Shown: positions 1 to 17,703, counted from the first letter of the stretch. The stretch: DNA of 34,612 bases from Ophryocystis elektroscirrha (GCA_030141585.1 JAQIFP010000060.1:1-34612), one strand, 5' to 3'. The notes: generated by a model not told the origin, from the letters alone. Program-made: numbers and translations.

Positions 1-145
1 TATATGTATATATATGTATATATATGTATATATATGTATATATATGTATATATATGTATATATATGTATATATATGTATATATATGTATATATATGTATA
101 TATATGTATATATATGTATATATATGTCCATATATGTATATATAT
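1..145. repeat. Decamer microsatellite (TATATGTATA)n
   Basis: About twelve near-perfect copies of the ten-base unit TATATGTATA fill the left edge, with one interrupted copy near 127-132. The array runs out of the window, so its full length is unknown. The remaining bases to 212 are AT-rich 3' flank of the alpha-SNAP gene and hold no other feature that I can see. Confidence 0.95.
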
Positions 146-212
146 TTATATAAGATATTTAAATAGAAACTTTATACTAGCAAGGTGAATGGGCTTATCA
201 GATGAAAAATTC

Positions 213-1842
213 TTATATATTGTGATTAATGGTAATCTCATTATTCTGTAAACATATATACACACGTTTATTATTTGATAACTGATTTATAGTCTTTAAA
301 ACACTCATAAAATTGCATTTTATATGTAATTTATAGTTTATTACCTTTGAATACAAATAATTATGAAGTTCTGATGAATGATACTGTTGAATGAGGCTGT
401 CGCTGTAATTCATAAATATATAAAATATCAACTTACACGGCATTTTGATAATCTTCAACATTAGTGTGTTCTACGGCATCCATGAGCCTCTAATTGTAAA
501 AAAAATGTTCATAGTATTACAGTCAAATCAGGAAATTCTTTACAATTACTGTAGCTTGAATCTGCTTCGGCATATCTTAAGATAATTTCTTTTGCAATAT
601 CGGCATTCTGATTTCAAAATTAAAACATGTTTGAGTACTTGAAACGCCAAAGTTACTAATACTAACTTAACCCAAAGTTTGCGACAATTTAATTTGGCAA
701 TAATATCTGACTTTAACGAAAAATTTAAAGCATCAGTATAAATCTACAATTTTTGTAATATTGTTTGGCTCACGACTTGAATAGTTTGTTGAATATTATT
801 TCCGTATCTTGCATTATAATCCGCAAATTTCTGAAGACAATTGTTTTTTGATACAGAACTATTTCCGTCCAGCTCAAAATATTTTGCAGCTTTTCCATAT
901 AACTCCATAATTAGTTTTTCATCTCCTTTGACACTTGATTCTTCAAAAGATTCGCAAAGTGTCTAAAAAAAAATCATTTTTATCTATCTGGATAATAAAT
1001 AGAGCAACAAGTCAATGTATTTGAAATACAAATAAGTAATTCAGTAGCAATAGTACTGCAATTAAAGAAAACAATACAATGTGGGTATTAAATAAACTAT
1101 TTGTATTCAAAATACATATTGAAAATTTATTTATTTATTTAATGATGCAGTTACAATTAATATAATTTTTATTTGTTAACAGAATATATGATTTTGATAA
1201 GTTTTAAATATATCTTTGAATAGCTGTACCTTATATAACCTAGCCGCAGCATTGAACCGCGTTATGGTTATAAATATTTCAGTAGCGCTGTCTGCTAAAG
1301 ACACGGCACCTAAAAATTTCGTGGTTAAATATAATTATACGTTGTTTGTCGTAGCTTTTTGCGCAAGTTGCAGCTGAAGCTAATGCGTTTGCTGCGTCAT
1401 ACAAAGAATCAGCTTTTACATAAGCGTCTTTAGCTTCCATGTATCTTTCTACTGCCATTTTCCCTGAATAATAGTAAATAAAAATATACAATAAAATATA
1501 GTTTATGGTAATTCAAATATATCATCAATTATATATTTGCTTATTGTAATATAGTTGCTTTATATATATTGCAATAATAGTAATTATGTTACAATATAAA
1601 TCTTTGCTTTAATCAATATTATTAATAAGTCAAAAAACCTCTAATTATATATGTCAAATATTGTAATAAATTACATTAGTTATATATGTCATATGTACAT
1701 ATTACATACTGTGCTTCATATAATAATTACTCACTTACGTATAAAGGCAAATATTAAAAATCTGAATATTTAAATTGTCTGTAACTACATATTTAAATGT
1801 ATTGAAATATGTGAATAATTTATACTATATATTAATATATAA

Positions 1843-1878
<36 letters not shown>

Positions 1879-2207
1879 TTTCAGTAATATTGTTAATAAT
1901 TAATATAATGAAATATTAATTTTAATTAAATTTTATTTAATTGTAGAAAGTTGAACTAAATTATTTGTGTTTTAATTTTTGTTTTATATTAAAATTATTA
2001 GTAATTTCTCTTTATTGAAATATGTTAAGCTATATTTTATACATTACATGCATCATTGGCTTTATAGCAGTTAGCTGCTTTTACTAAAAGTTCTCCCGCT
2101 TCGTGATAATCTGGAGATTCAAAGGCTGAAAATATTTTCCTAAAAAAAGTTGCATTTCTATTTAATATTTTATATGCTTCTCTTTCATAAAAATCAGGCG
2201 ATAGCAT
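213..2207 (-). CDS. Alpha-SNAP (NSF attachment protein), 9 exons
   Basis: Soluble NSF attachment protein: it coats SNARE complexes and recruits the ATPase NSF to take them apart after membrane fusion. Exons in coding order are 2048-2207, 1341-1463, 1230-1309, 774-962, 672-743, 521-607, 437-489, 345-402 and 213-245, giving 284 residues (family about 290). Recognisable pieces are ESPDYHEAGELLVKAAN near the N-terminus, a Trp restored across the first splice, LADSATEIFITITRFNAAA, FSLKSDIIAKLNC (matching the SLKDYFLKKGLC stretch of yeast Sec17) and a late RLMDAVEHTNVEDYQNAVDS. All phases agree. Four introns are 30-34 nt (1310-1340, 744-773, 490-520, 403-436). The first intron (1464-2047) is 584 nt of AT-rich sequence with a TA tract near 1840-1877. 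The weakest part is the C-terminus: the last exon lacks the usual acidic Leu-rich tail, and the final 99-nt intron (246-344) could also be read through in frame. Confidence 0.88.
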
Positions 2208-2220
2208 GATGCTTGAACCA

Positions 2221-2292
2221 CCTTTTTTTTTTTTTAATATTTTGGTATATAAATCTATATTGCAGAAAAAAAATTTTTTTTTTTTTTTTTTA
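2221..2292. repeat. Two long T-runs upstream of alpha-SNAP
   Basis: On the plus strand there are T-runs near 2223-2235 and 2270-2291. Seen from the minus strand they are poly(A) tracts just upstream of the alpha-SNAP start and downstream of the small gene's stop. Poly(dA:dT) tracts often mark nucleosome-poor promoters in AT-rich genomes, so a promoter role for alpha-SNAP is an inference. Confidence 0.6.
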
Positions 2293-2307
2293 ATGTATTA
2301 AATGAAT

Positions 2308-2703
2308 TTATTCATTATTTGAAGGAAGGCAATATAGAATAAGGTACTTCAAAAATCTGACAAATCAATAAAGAAACAAATATATACTCATTAATTAAGT
2401 TAAATGTGTTCGGTTGAGTATTATTTAGCAATCCAATATCAAAAGAAATTTTTCCACGGTCTAGTTTAACGCACAAAGGAGCTTTCTCAATAGCAAATTT
2501 TATGATCTAGATTATGTATGGACTATATTAAGCTTCGTACTAGTGCATTTAATTGTGGTGTAAGCAATTTGAATCGTTTTGTGAACTTTACTAAAGACTT
2601 ACTTTGTTTCGAAGCGGAAGACCTATATATAGCTTCAGTAAACATGAATCTACCTTATGGAATAGCGGGACTTTGTCTCCCCCACATCTGTTTCACTTTT
2701 CAT
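2308..2703 (-). CDS. Small unrecognised protein, 99 aa, 4 exons
   Basis: No long single frame exists here, but four exons join cleanly: 2654-2703, 2541-2622, 2388-2506 and 2308-2356. They give 300 nt ending in TAA. The three introns are 31, 34 and 31 nt, begin GTAGAT, GTACGA and GTATAT, and end in TAG or CAG, exactly like the verified short introns nearby. The product has a basic Ser/Lys-rich first third (SSASKQSKSLVKFTKRFK), a hydrophobic middle (LNALIIKFAIEKAPLCVKL) and a C-terminal helix-like FLKYLILYCL. I see no signal peptide and do not recognise the family. The gene ends 100 bp upstream of the alpha-SNAP start on the same strand and starts 179 bp from the divergent KH gene. The conserved phase and intron grammar argue for a real gene. 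An RNA read or a homologue would be needed to be sure. Confidence 0.6.
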
Positions 2704-2882
2704 ATATACCTTTTGGGTATCCTTTAATGCTATTGTCAAAATATATATCAAATTATACATACAGAATCAAAATTTATGTCAAACTACAATGTAGAAATTA
2801 AACAGACGATTGTGAAATAATATTGAAAAAATTTTATATACAGTCGAAACCAAAGTACCGTACCTAATTAAAATGACTCAAA
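2704..2882. promoter_or_regulatory. Divergent intergenic region, probable bidirectional promoter
   Basis: This 179-bp spacer separates the start codons of two divergent genes, so both promoters must lie here or reach into the flanking exons. It is AT-rich. A short upstream frame, ATG at 2872 with stop at 2887-2889, overlaps the ATG chosen for the KH gene at 2883. No defined promoter motif was recognised. Confidence 0.4.
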
Positions 2883-3629
2883 ATGAGTAAAGTTGATAAT
2901 GAAGACGAATTAAAAGATATTAATAAAGAAAAGAACTTTGAATCACTTCCTGAATTTTATAAAGAAAGGGTATATTTTTACTTATTTTTTAAGCGCATAA
3001 TATACATTTTTACAGTAATAACGAAGTGAACAAATGAAAACATAAAAAAATAACTTTGAATTTATTATTACGTTTATTAAAAAAAATATTACATTCAATC
3101 CAATAAAATAAACGTAACTATAAGCAGTTTTAAAATTAAAAAAATGTATTATAAGAACAATGTTTTGAACTAAATATATTTTATATGATTATTGCAGAAA
3201 TGTTTTCAAAAGATTTATGTGGATCGTCTTTTCCCGTCGTATGTTCGTCCGCCAAGTGTCCTTATTGGCGTAAAAGGCGTAAATCACAATAAGATGCAAT
3301 CTAGTGGGTGTTTAGTGCAATTACGTGGCAAAGGTTGCTCTCAGGTACAAATAATAATTCAAATAAACATTGTAGATAGTTTAGCTTCAGTTATTTGAAT
3401 TATCAAAAAAATGCTATATTAATAATAATCAATATTATTTTGATAAATTATTCAAAAAACACACATATAGTTTATAAGCATATCCTTAATTCATTTGTAA
3501 ATATTTTGAATAAATGAAATATAGTTTCTTTTGAAAAATTTTAATATATTATGCATCTATATGTCTATGTATATGTGTGTATATATATATATACATATAT
3601 TTAAGTATATAGACACGTATATATTTGTA

Positions 3630-3684
<55 letters not shown>

Positions 3685-4637
3685 AAGTATATGGACACAT
3701 ATATATTTGTATATATATGTGTATATATATGTGTGTATATATGTGAGTATATATGTGTATATATATGTGTATAAATATACACATATATTTGTGTATATAT
3801 ATGTATATTTATTTGCGTGTATATGTGTGCTGTTTACATAAATATAAATATGAATAAATTTTTTCACATATATATGTATAAGCAAACTCAATAAAACTAA
3901 GTTTTATTGAAATTTGTGAGCCTAAAGTGTATAGTCAAAATATATGACTATTTTAACAACTGATAAATAATCAATTGTAAATGATTTATGTGTATCGATT
4001 AATATTGTTGTCTTTCATACAATCAATTGCTATTATAAAATTATAGTACATACATATTCATAAATTACCTGTATTATGGGGTTTCTGTCTGTACTATTTT
4101 ATTTTATACTGGATAAAATGATAATAATAATAATATTGATTATAGTAATAGTTAATGGATAATTGTATTAATTCTATATACTATGAAGTTTACGGTTTGT
4201 CTTTTATACCAAATTATAATGTTATAATAAAAATAGAATAAGCTATTTATTATTTTTTATGCATATAAACCCAATATTCAAAACAAATGTTCTTAGCCTA
4301 ATGCGTCTGACGCAGATGAACCGCAGCATTTATTAGTAAAATACAATACAGAAGAGCAATTTAAGCAATTTATGAAGATATTCAATGAAATTGTGAACAA
4401 TTTTAAAAACCAGAAACTTAACCGTTTTATGAGTAAGATACATTACATATGTGACTTTGTATTCTTTAAGACAATAGAAGACGTGGAGCTCAAAATAATA
4501 TAGCTAAGTTTAATAAATTTCAGTTAAATGCTGAGTTTCATCTTATCTGGATGATAAGGCTGTTATTCAACACTACAGTACGTCTCAAATAAGAACTTTT
4601 TTCAATTATATATGTGTGTGTAAATATACAAAATAAA

Positions 4638-4693
<56 letters not shown>

Positions 4694-6212
4694 ATTTATA
4701 TATATGTATGTATATTTATATATAGTTTATGAAAAATACTGTAAATAGTTTTATTCCTCAATATATGAATGTATATGTTTATAATCAGACACATATATGT
4801 GTAGTAATATACTTTATTATAAGAAGTATGTGTTTTGCTTTTATTTTACGTTATTAATAAATGTAATTCAATTTATACAGAATACAGTTTAAATTGCTTA
4901 TTCTTCATATTTATTCTAATGCACTTATCTTTCTTATTTATTATTCAATTACTAAGAAACATATTTTTTTTTACCAGCAAAGCATTCCCTTTATACATCT
5001 AAATGAAACTTTCTGTAGCTTTTATCAACACAATTCAATGGCGCCGTAAGTTAAAATTTGATTTTATCGTCTTCAGGTATTTGAACAATACTGGAATACC
5101 TTTTTCTGCTTTCCAGTTGCAGCAATTTATTTCTCTTTGTTGCCCTCATATTTTTCAGCTTGTTTCTCCTACAGGAATTCTTCTTGATCATACAAAGTCC
5201 GACGTCTGGGCATCTGCTCTTGTAGTACTAAACCAGATGGTGCATCAGACCACTAAAGAACAACTGTTTGAAATACATCGCTCAGTTCGAGTTCCATCTC
5301 CAGAAACACCTCTTCCATGTCCCGTTAAAGATCCATTACCCATGTCGACCTTGAATCTAATATTGCAAGCACTACATTTCTTAATTAGTGAAACAAATAG
5401 TATTCCTTTCTATATGGTCAAGGTAAAATATACATTTTATCAAATTTAATGATTAACAAATTCAAACTTAAAAGTATTTTAATTTACATTTTCATAGGAA
5501 AATAAATTTTTTTGTTTAATATATTGTTTCCGAGTGATAAAAAAAATATAATTAAATGTGAAATTTGATAAATATTTCAATACTACAAATCTGTATTTAT
5601 TTATTTCTTAAAATCATTGAATTATATCAACACATTTACATAAATTAATTATATAAAGGAAATTATGTATTACTACTAGTAAAACATTGTATTGGTGCAT
5701 AAATAAATTTATGAATAATCTTAACAATAAATTAATTTTTTATTTATTTGACGTAACAATTAGAAACGATTTCTTGACCGCTTCAAAATTCCTTTAGTAA
5801 CAACTCCTTTTGGATATCCGAATGTCATGGTGTAAGACAACGCACATATATATATATTGAACAGCTTGCTGCAAAGCTTTCCGCAAATATTTGCTATACA
5901 TGGCAGTGATAAAGATTTGTATGTGGAGGCCCTTACAAATCCAGAGTTTGGTTTAAATCGAATGGCAAAGTAAGATTTGTTAAAAAATGTATTTGCAAAA
6001 GTAATCTAGTTAATATATGCATACATTAAAAAAAACACAATATATATATATGTAAATTGTTTATTAAAAGGCAGGAGATTACTTCAACTCAAAATCAGCT
6101 TCCACCTCCCGATTTAAAAAAACCTGAACCGGTTCCTGATGCGGCGGAAATCAGAAAACCAGTTTCACAGCCTAAGCTTTTGGGGATACTTGGAAAATTA
6201 GTGAAAAAATAG
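2883..6212 (+). CDS. KH-domain protein with a LOTUS-like C-terminal segment, 9 exons
   Basis: Exons are 2883-2969, 3198-3344, 4297-4432, 4471-4577, 4978-5045, 5077-5422, 5764-5831, 5865-5969 and 6071-6212 (401 residues). Three introns are 38, 31 and 33 nt (4433-4470, 5046-5076, 5832-5864). Residues about 30-115 form a KH RNA-binding fold of the SF1/STAR type: the loop reads [13 protein letters not shown] and is followed by [10 protein letters not shown] and [11 protein letters not shown]. Residues about 275-345 resemble a LOTUS/OST-HTH winged helix: [15 protein letters not shown], then [20 protein letters not shown] and a final LYVEAL strand. The canonical G-x-x-G of KH is present as GVKG. 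The function is probably RNA binding or mRNP assembly, by inference from the domains. The exon at 4471-4577 is the least certain, because it has little similarity to anything and relies on phase and splice signals. The gene stops 36 bp from the convergent myosin stop. Confidence 0.72.
3345..4296 (+). other. Long intron 2 of the KH gene with a TA/TG microsatellite
   Basis: This 952-nt intron starts GTACAA and ends TTCTTAG. Positions about 3563-3840 hold an imperfect (TATATATGTG)-like array with an uninterrupted TA core near 3641-3681. Long frames through it encode only Tyr-Ile repeats and are artefacts of the microsatellite. I see no nested gene on either strand. Confidence 0.8.
4578..4977 (+). 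other. Intron 4 of the KH gene with (TA)n
   Basis: A 400-nt intron with a GTACGT donor and a T-rich tract before the ACCAG acceptor. It contains a TA array at about 4639-4685 followed by two copies of a TGTATGTATATTTATATATA-like unit. No coding potential was seen. Confidence 0.7.
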
Positions 6213-6248
6213 GTAATTGTTTTAGTATATACATTAAATAATTACATT

Positions 6249-9200
6249 TTATTTACGAGTTGTATGCATTCCACACATATAGTCTCGGTGTTTTGACCTA
6301 TGTGTATTTTGTCTCATTCTCATGTTATCGCAAGGTTCCATAATATAATCCTTTCTCTAGACACGCAAAAATTTAGACATTTGTTTTTCTAATTTAGATA
6401 TATATATTCTACTACATAGACATATAATAGATATATTAATAATTACACATTTTAATTAATAATTTTTACCATTCTAGAAGTTTGAGGAGTATTTCCATTA
6501 ATATCGTAGTATAGCTCGGACTGAATAATATTTATATATATTGATGGATACTTACTTGTTTGCATTTGCACACTTTTTTTTCTATGACTTTTGATAATGC
6601 AGCAGATAATCCTAGAATGGTTGCTTCTTGAGATTTGAGTTGTTTTACGTGTTCATTAATAACATCGTATAATCGTTCTATTTTTTTTCTTAAAACCTCA
6701 TTTTGTAACTATTAGAGAATTAGAAATTAAATATTTATTTTACGTAGAGCTCTTCTTCTTCTTTAGTATTAAAGTAATATACACTTTTCTACAAAAAAAA
6801 AGAGAAGTTTAGTATATTTATTACTACAGATATTATAATTATATATGTAGTAGTATGGAAACTTACCGTTCCGTGATTTGAGTCCTCATAATACATATCA
6901 TCTGAGGCAAATGTGTTGTATGATCTATTTTGAAAATTATCTCCGTAACTAGGTCGATGAGTTATATTGTCAGGTTTGATACGAAGTTTTGGTACAGTAG
7001 GGGGTCTTCTTCGAATGTCTTTATCACACCTTCGTCTATTCTCATGTGGGGTATTACGACTATGATCTTCATTCTCGTAATCATCATAGTCATATAGCTG
7101 TTCTGAGTTATACGTTTTGTCATCTGTGTAAGCGGTCTCTCTTTTAACCGTAAATTCCTCACTTGATGAAGAAAAGTTTTCTGTCAAGCGGTTTAAGGGT
7201 ATTTTAGGGTAATTATTATGCGGTTTATCACTATAGATCACTTCATTACGTAACCGATAAGTATCTCTACTAGTTTTTTTAGGTTGTTCGATAGACTGTA
7301 TTTTATCAAAATTCTTGATTTCCAGTATTTTGTGTGATTTATTGTTTTCAGACCTTTTTTCGTTACTAACAGGCAATTTATTGAATTTTCGGATATATGA
7401 CAATTGATGTGAAGTGTTTATTTTACTTAATTCTGTATTATCTACTGGATAGTTTGGTGTTATATCTCTTTCTATTTTTTTGACAGATATTTTATGAATA
7501 GTTTCTGTGTTTAGCATGTCTTTTTTCATGTTAGAAAACTGCTTGACATATGGTCTTAGGTCTTTATTAAATATATTTGGATTTACTGATTGTGTATCCA
7601 AAGAAGGCACTGTTATTACTGGTGTACACATTTCATTATCTGTATGTTTATATGTTAAAGATAATGTGTCTTCTGTTGAGTTCATAGATACTGATATGCT
7701 TGTTTTCTGTGTGTTTTTTAGTTTATACTTTTTCCACGCATCCGATATTAAATTTACCGAGCGTAGTAATTTACGATTAATATAGATTCTCCAGAAATAC
7801 TGTATTTGACGAGCAGCGCAATTCCGTGCTTTCATATACTCTGAAAATCCTTTTGCCATTCTTTGGCATTGATTTATGCCTTGTAATACACAAGCATAAT
7901 ATATTATTTGTCTGTAATATTTTCTACATAAAAATCCACGGATATGCTTTTGAATTTTTGTTGCAGAAACATTCCATAACTGCATTAACCTTGAATCTAT
8001 ATATTGTTGCAATTGTGTCTTCAAAAAAATTCGAGATTTACCCAATTGCCAATAATATTTATATTCTTTGATTTCTATGTTTTGATGTCGCGCAAAAGCA
8101 TCCGTTATATTACACATGAAATAAGAGATTAAGTCTCGAACTTTACTTAGTGGTTTTAACAGTTGATTATCCGAGCTAGGAAATAGCGACTCAATTATTG
8201 ATCTAAGAAGCATAAAAATTACATTGAAGTATATAAATTATTTTTATCACTTTAGTAATAACTACGACACTATTTAAACAATTAATATTTAATTAATAAT
8301 AATTAAATATTTATAGATTTGAAACTGTAAGCAAACACTTTGGTAATGCTTCTAATTTAAACTGTAAACTATAATTGAATATGCTTTGATTTGCAAATCA
8401 TATATATATAGGCTAATTCATTTTGCACAGAATAAACTACCTAAAGCGCTTGTAAAAATCGATTATATTGACCCGAATAGGATAGCCGCTTTTGCGTATA
8501 CGAATACTTTCAAGGACTCCCGCACATTTCAACTGGCGTAAAACATCCATACTATTAAACGATAAGCTAGCCTTATATGAGTTGGGTTTTATACATCTGA
8601 TGTAACTAGTAGTTGTAATTTCAAGAGTTTTTATTAAATCGTCAAGTTGATCGCGAAACGTAGCGCTTACACTAGTTTTAATAAAGCCTGGACGTCCAAA
8701 CGCTGCACTTGGTTTATCAGATAAATCAGGCTGTGAGAATATTTCACTTAAAACACAGTTTTTAGCTGTCTTTAAATAATTCATGACGTTTGGAAAAACC
8801 CTATCAGAATTTTTTTCTAAAAATCCTAAAGCTGAATAATATACAGGGCCTGCGTAATGATTGATACCAAATTGATTAGATCTTTTTATTATGGAGTTTG
8901 GTTTTATAAGAATTTTGTTATCAGAATCACGGGCAACACTGTATATTTTACCTAAAAGCGTTAAATCTGTAGATTTCGGTACAAGAGACTCGCAATCTAA
9001 CATTGGAAATACTCCATTTATGCGGTCCGTTAATGCAGCTATAATTTCTTGGTTATCCACAAAAGGTATGACAGTCCAATCTATGCCTTCTAAACTATAT
9101 AAATGTTGTTCTTCCTGAAATACATGTAAGTTGAACTGCTGCTGTAGCTGTTCATTGGCGAAATTTATACATAACTGTTCAAAGGAATTTATTTCAAATA

Positions 9201-11584
9201 CTTCAAAACCAAATATATCTAGTAATCCAATGGAGCTTTTATTATCGATTATGGTTCCTTGTTCATTTCGGGGATTGCTAACTTGAGCGACGCGGCTTTT
9301 CCTATTCCAAGGTGTAAAACGCTCTGGAAATGCAGAACTGTCTCCTCCTACTGTAATTCCTCCTCTTGAACTTTTGGGTGGTTTTGTTTTGCCGTTTGTT
9401 GGTGATTCAGAAATGAAAACTTTAGCTAATTCTTTATTGAGCTCAATAATTATCCATTGAAATAGTTTTTCATATATTGCCTTAATTATTGCGTCTCGTG
9501 CAGACTCAATGTCCACTTTATTTCTTGGTACTTTTATTTCTTCATTATTTTGAGCATCAGTTATATGTTTAAACTGTATTAAATCACACAACTCTTCAGG
9601 ATTTACACCGAATAAATCACATGCTATTTCAAAAGATTTTCTATTTCCTAGAGAATCCAAAATGTCCGTATTTTTATCTGCTTCTGGAATCACAACATTT
9701 CCCATGTGCAAAATTCCTGCTAGAATTTTTAATATTGATGCTTTTCCGTCAGAAAGGAATTTTAATTGATCAAAGCATTTTAATAATAATTTAAATTGTT
9801 CTACGTCGTCGACACCTACACACCGCAACAATGATTTCTATATAAACCCAAATATTTAGTATATTATGAATTTCTCGTGAAAAATTTGCTCGACAATTAT
9901 CAACATTCAATTATATAGACAAAGCATATTTACTAAGCGGACATATGCCTATATACCATACGTGTATAGTAGCAAATATTTGACTTTTTATAATGTTTCA
10001 CAATTCTATATATAATAAATGCACTTTAATTAATTATGTCTTCACATTTGAAGCATAAAGTTCATTATACAAAAAAATAATGAACTACTTAGTATATAAA
10101 TGAAGGTATATTATGAAGAATATTGGATTAAATATATGCAGAGATTATATTATTTATGTGATACATACCGTATATAGTAGTACAAGCTTTAGTGAAATTA
10201 AAAGTTTCAGGCGAGTCTAAGAATAATTGCGATCTTAAAGCAGGCTCAATTAAGTTAGAGCCATAGCAAAGTTGATAGAAAATATGATAATTGCGTTCAT
10301 CTTGTTGTTGTCCAACAATTCTTGACTTCTCGAGTAAATAATTTGTTACGGTAGCTCCAATTAAGTTGGGGGTCTCATTGGAAAAATAAACTTGTGTAAA
10401 CTTGCCGAAACGCGAAGAGTTGTCGTTGCGTATTGTTTTGGCGTTTCCAAAACATTCTAACAAATGATTAGAATTGGTCAATTTGTTTGTCATGTCTGCG
10501 AATACTCGCTGTTTTTTCCCCGTCCAGTTTGCTGTATATTTCTTAGATGTACTTGCTAAATATGCTAGAATTTTCTTAGTAGCCTCTGTTTTTCCAGCCC
10601 CACTTTCTCCAGATATTATAATGGACTGGTTATATTGGCATTCATACATTTGTTTTAAACAGTTTTGAGCTATGCGGTATATGTGAGGCTTTAAATTAAA
10701 ATCATCGAAATCGTGACTGTTTCTCTCCGCTACTACGTCAATTTTAGGAGTAAACTTAATTTTTAAACTAGGTAAAGAAGGTATCACAGATTGATAAATT
10801 TCTTGAGTTTCTTCTGAATATAAACTAGGCAAGTTTGTATATGGATTAACAGAAATCAATATTGGAGGTCCCACTGCGGTATATATTTCGCTTCGGTAAT
10901 ACCTTGTTCTTACAGTATGCAATAAAGGACCTATGTCAAACTGATTCATTGTTAATAAATCATCCACTCCTAGTAAACATTTTGGGTTTACATATGTTCT
11001 ATCTTTAATTGTTACTTTAAGCTGTTGCCCATCTTGTAATTCTATGAAATCTTTATTTAATTTATTATCATAACCCAGATAAAGAACTGGTTCAAAGCCT
11101 GTCTCTTCGTTTTCGTACCATAAATACTTGTAGTTTTTATCTTCTGCAGAGTTCGTAATGGACAATTCATTATCGGCGGAGAATCCCTCATATAAGCTTG
11201 AAACTATAAACAACAAATGAATTCAGTCTTTATTTGATGTATACGTAGCAATTTATTACTGAAATTTATTATATAATTAAATACTTTAATGCTTGTATTA
11301 TAAGTTTATTCGTATATATGTGTATAGTTGCCTATAAGCAGACACAAACCAAATAATCTAATGGTATAAATAAAGTTGCATTAAGTCATCTATATAAAAG
11401 CTAAGTATTTTCCATTTATTTTGCATATATGCAGATTGCATACTAGATATATCAGATCGCATGCGAATGCAAAGTTTTTAAACTGATATATATATTTTCA
11501 AACGTTTATTGGTATAAATGATTGAATACTTCAAAAAATTATACTATATTGCTGACAAAATGATACATATATATCAAATTGCAA

Positions 11585-11618
<34 letters not shown>

Positions 11619-12041
11619 TTATATATATATATACATTCATAAACAATTTTTTGCTCATAGTCGTGTACGCAGATCTTGAAACAGTAGTTCGTATTCAAGC
11701 ATATGTAATCTTAAATTTGACTATTAGATTAAAAAAGAAATGTATGAATAAAACAGTGAAATAGCAGCATACGTTCATTTTCAGTGCATGCAATACATAT
11801 ATAGAGTAAATATACGTATGAAATTAAGGCATGTTTGAAGACATGAATACCATGCATGCGTTATATCCCTCATAATTACCAAAATTACAAGAGTATATAT
11901 TGAAATTAATAAAGTATACTGAAATCTAAAACTTAATAAAATACCTGGAGTCATACGACTAGAGGTTATAGCAGATTCAACGGATAAGTCTGGGTTATAG
12001 TGTTTTGAATCATTCATATAATTGACTTTAGGAGTATTCAT
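6249..12041 (-). CDS. Unconventional myosin heavy chain, 1399 aa, 8 exons
   Basis: Actin-based motor. Exons: 11945-12041, 10169-11203, 8441-9815, 6867-8202, 6744-6788, 6556-6708, 6470-6520 and 6249-6356, in phase throughout. Motor landmarks: P-loop GESGAGKTE (about 231-239), switch I NDNSSRFGK, switch II LLDIFGFE (about 575-582), the relay segment NSFEQLCINFANEQL, actin-side HYAGPVYYSALGFLEKN, and the SH1 region QLKCAGVLESIRIRKSGYP. About 55 residues rich in Gly, Ser and Lys are inserted just before switch II. IQ motifs follow (ATKIQKHIRGFLCRKYY, a degenerate one, ARQIQYFWRIYINRK). The tail is a long basic low-complexity stretch, then a short coiled coil (NEVLRKKIERLYDVINEHVK) and a His/Arg-rich end. 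There is no FERM, MyTH4 or WD40 domain, and the myosin class cannot be assigned by eye. The third exon must start at 9815, because the more obvious TAG acceptor at 9841-9843 breaks the phase. Introns at 6521-6555 and 6709-6743 are 35 nt each. Confidence 0.93.
9816..10168 (-). other. Myosin intron 2
   Basis: A 353-nt intron joining TAC-G to GT-GTC-GAC-GAC, which restores the conserved G-V-D-D stretch of the motor. It is AT-rich, and I see no other gene in it. Confidence 0.8.
11204..11944 (-). other. Myosin intron 1 with (TA)n
   Basis: A 741-nt intron between a 32-residue N-terminal exon and the main motor exon. It carries TA tracts near 11588-11632. Short frames on both strands look random. 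The first exon is supported by phase and by a GTATTT donor, not by similarity. Confidence 0.7.
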
Positions 12042-12253
12042 TGTATTCCATCAAAATGTTTAATTATTTTCAATAATAAATAGAAAAATTTATATACATT
12101 GTAAAAAAAAATTTCAAAAATTGTACGCACGTTGTGTTTGTACGTACTTTATTAGGTCTTGTACACAAAAATATTGCAAAATTTCAATTTTCACTTTATT
12201 AATAAATTGAAACACATGCTTCTTAATACATAACAAAAAACAGAAATAATAAT
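12042..12253. promoter_or_regulatory. Spacer between SERCA stop and myosin start
   Basis: This 212-bp AT-rich gap lies between two genes on the minus strand. It must hold the SERCA 3' end and the myosin promoter. T- and A-runs are present, but I cannot define a specific element. Confidence 0.35.
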
Positions 12254-17443
<5,190 letters not shown>

Positions 17444-17703
17444 ATTTTTACCTGAATTAAATAGTCCCCAATTATTTTTATAGTAATAATATCCTTAACG
17501 GTACATATAGATATAATTTGAATGCTTAATAAATTACTAAGTCAACAAATATGTTTATTTTTTTTTAACCATTTTTTTTTAATAATCTTTGTATGTGCTG
17601 CACTCATTGCAAAAAATAAATATATATGTATTTATATAATAAAAACTCTAAAATTAAATAATGTTTAATTTATAGATCTCAATGATATTTGATAAAATCC
17701 CTG
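17444..17703. promoter_or_regulatory. Divergent spacer between SERCA and ESCRT-III
   Basis: A 260-bp region between two divergent ATG codons, with T-runs near 17559-17580. It probably contains both promoters. No recognisable box was found. Confidence 0.4.

Noticed and set aside
3549..3891. Overlapping 70-96 residue frames rich in Tyr and Ile on both strands
   Set aside because: They are translations of the TA/TG microsatellite in an intron. Every frame of such a repeat is open.
9816..9843. Alternative myosin acceptor just upstream of AAATCATTG
   Set aside because: It leaves the phases unmatched. The TAG at 9818-9816 restores both frame and the conserved Val-Asp-Asp.
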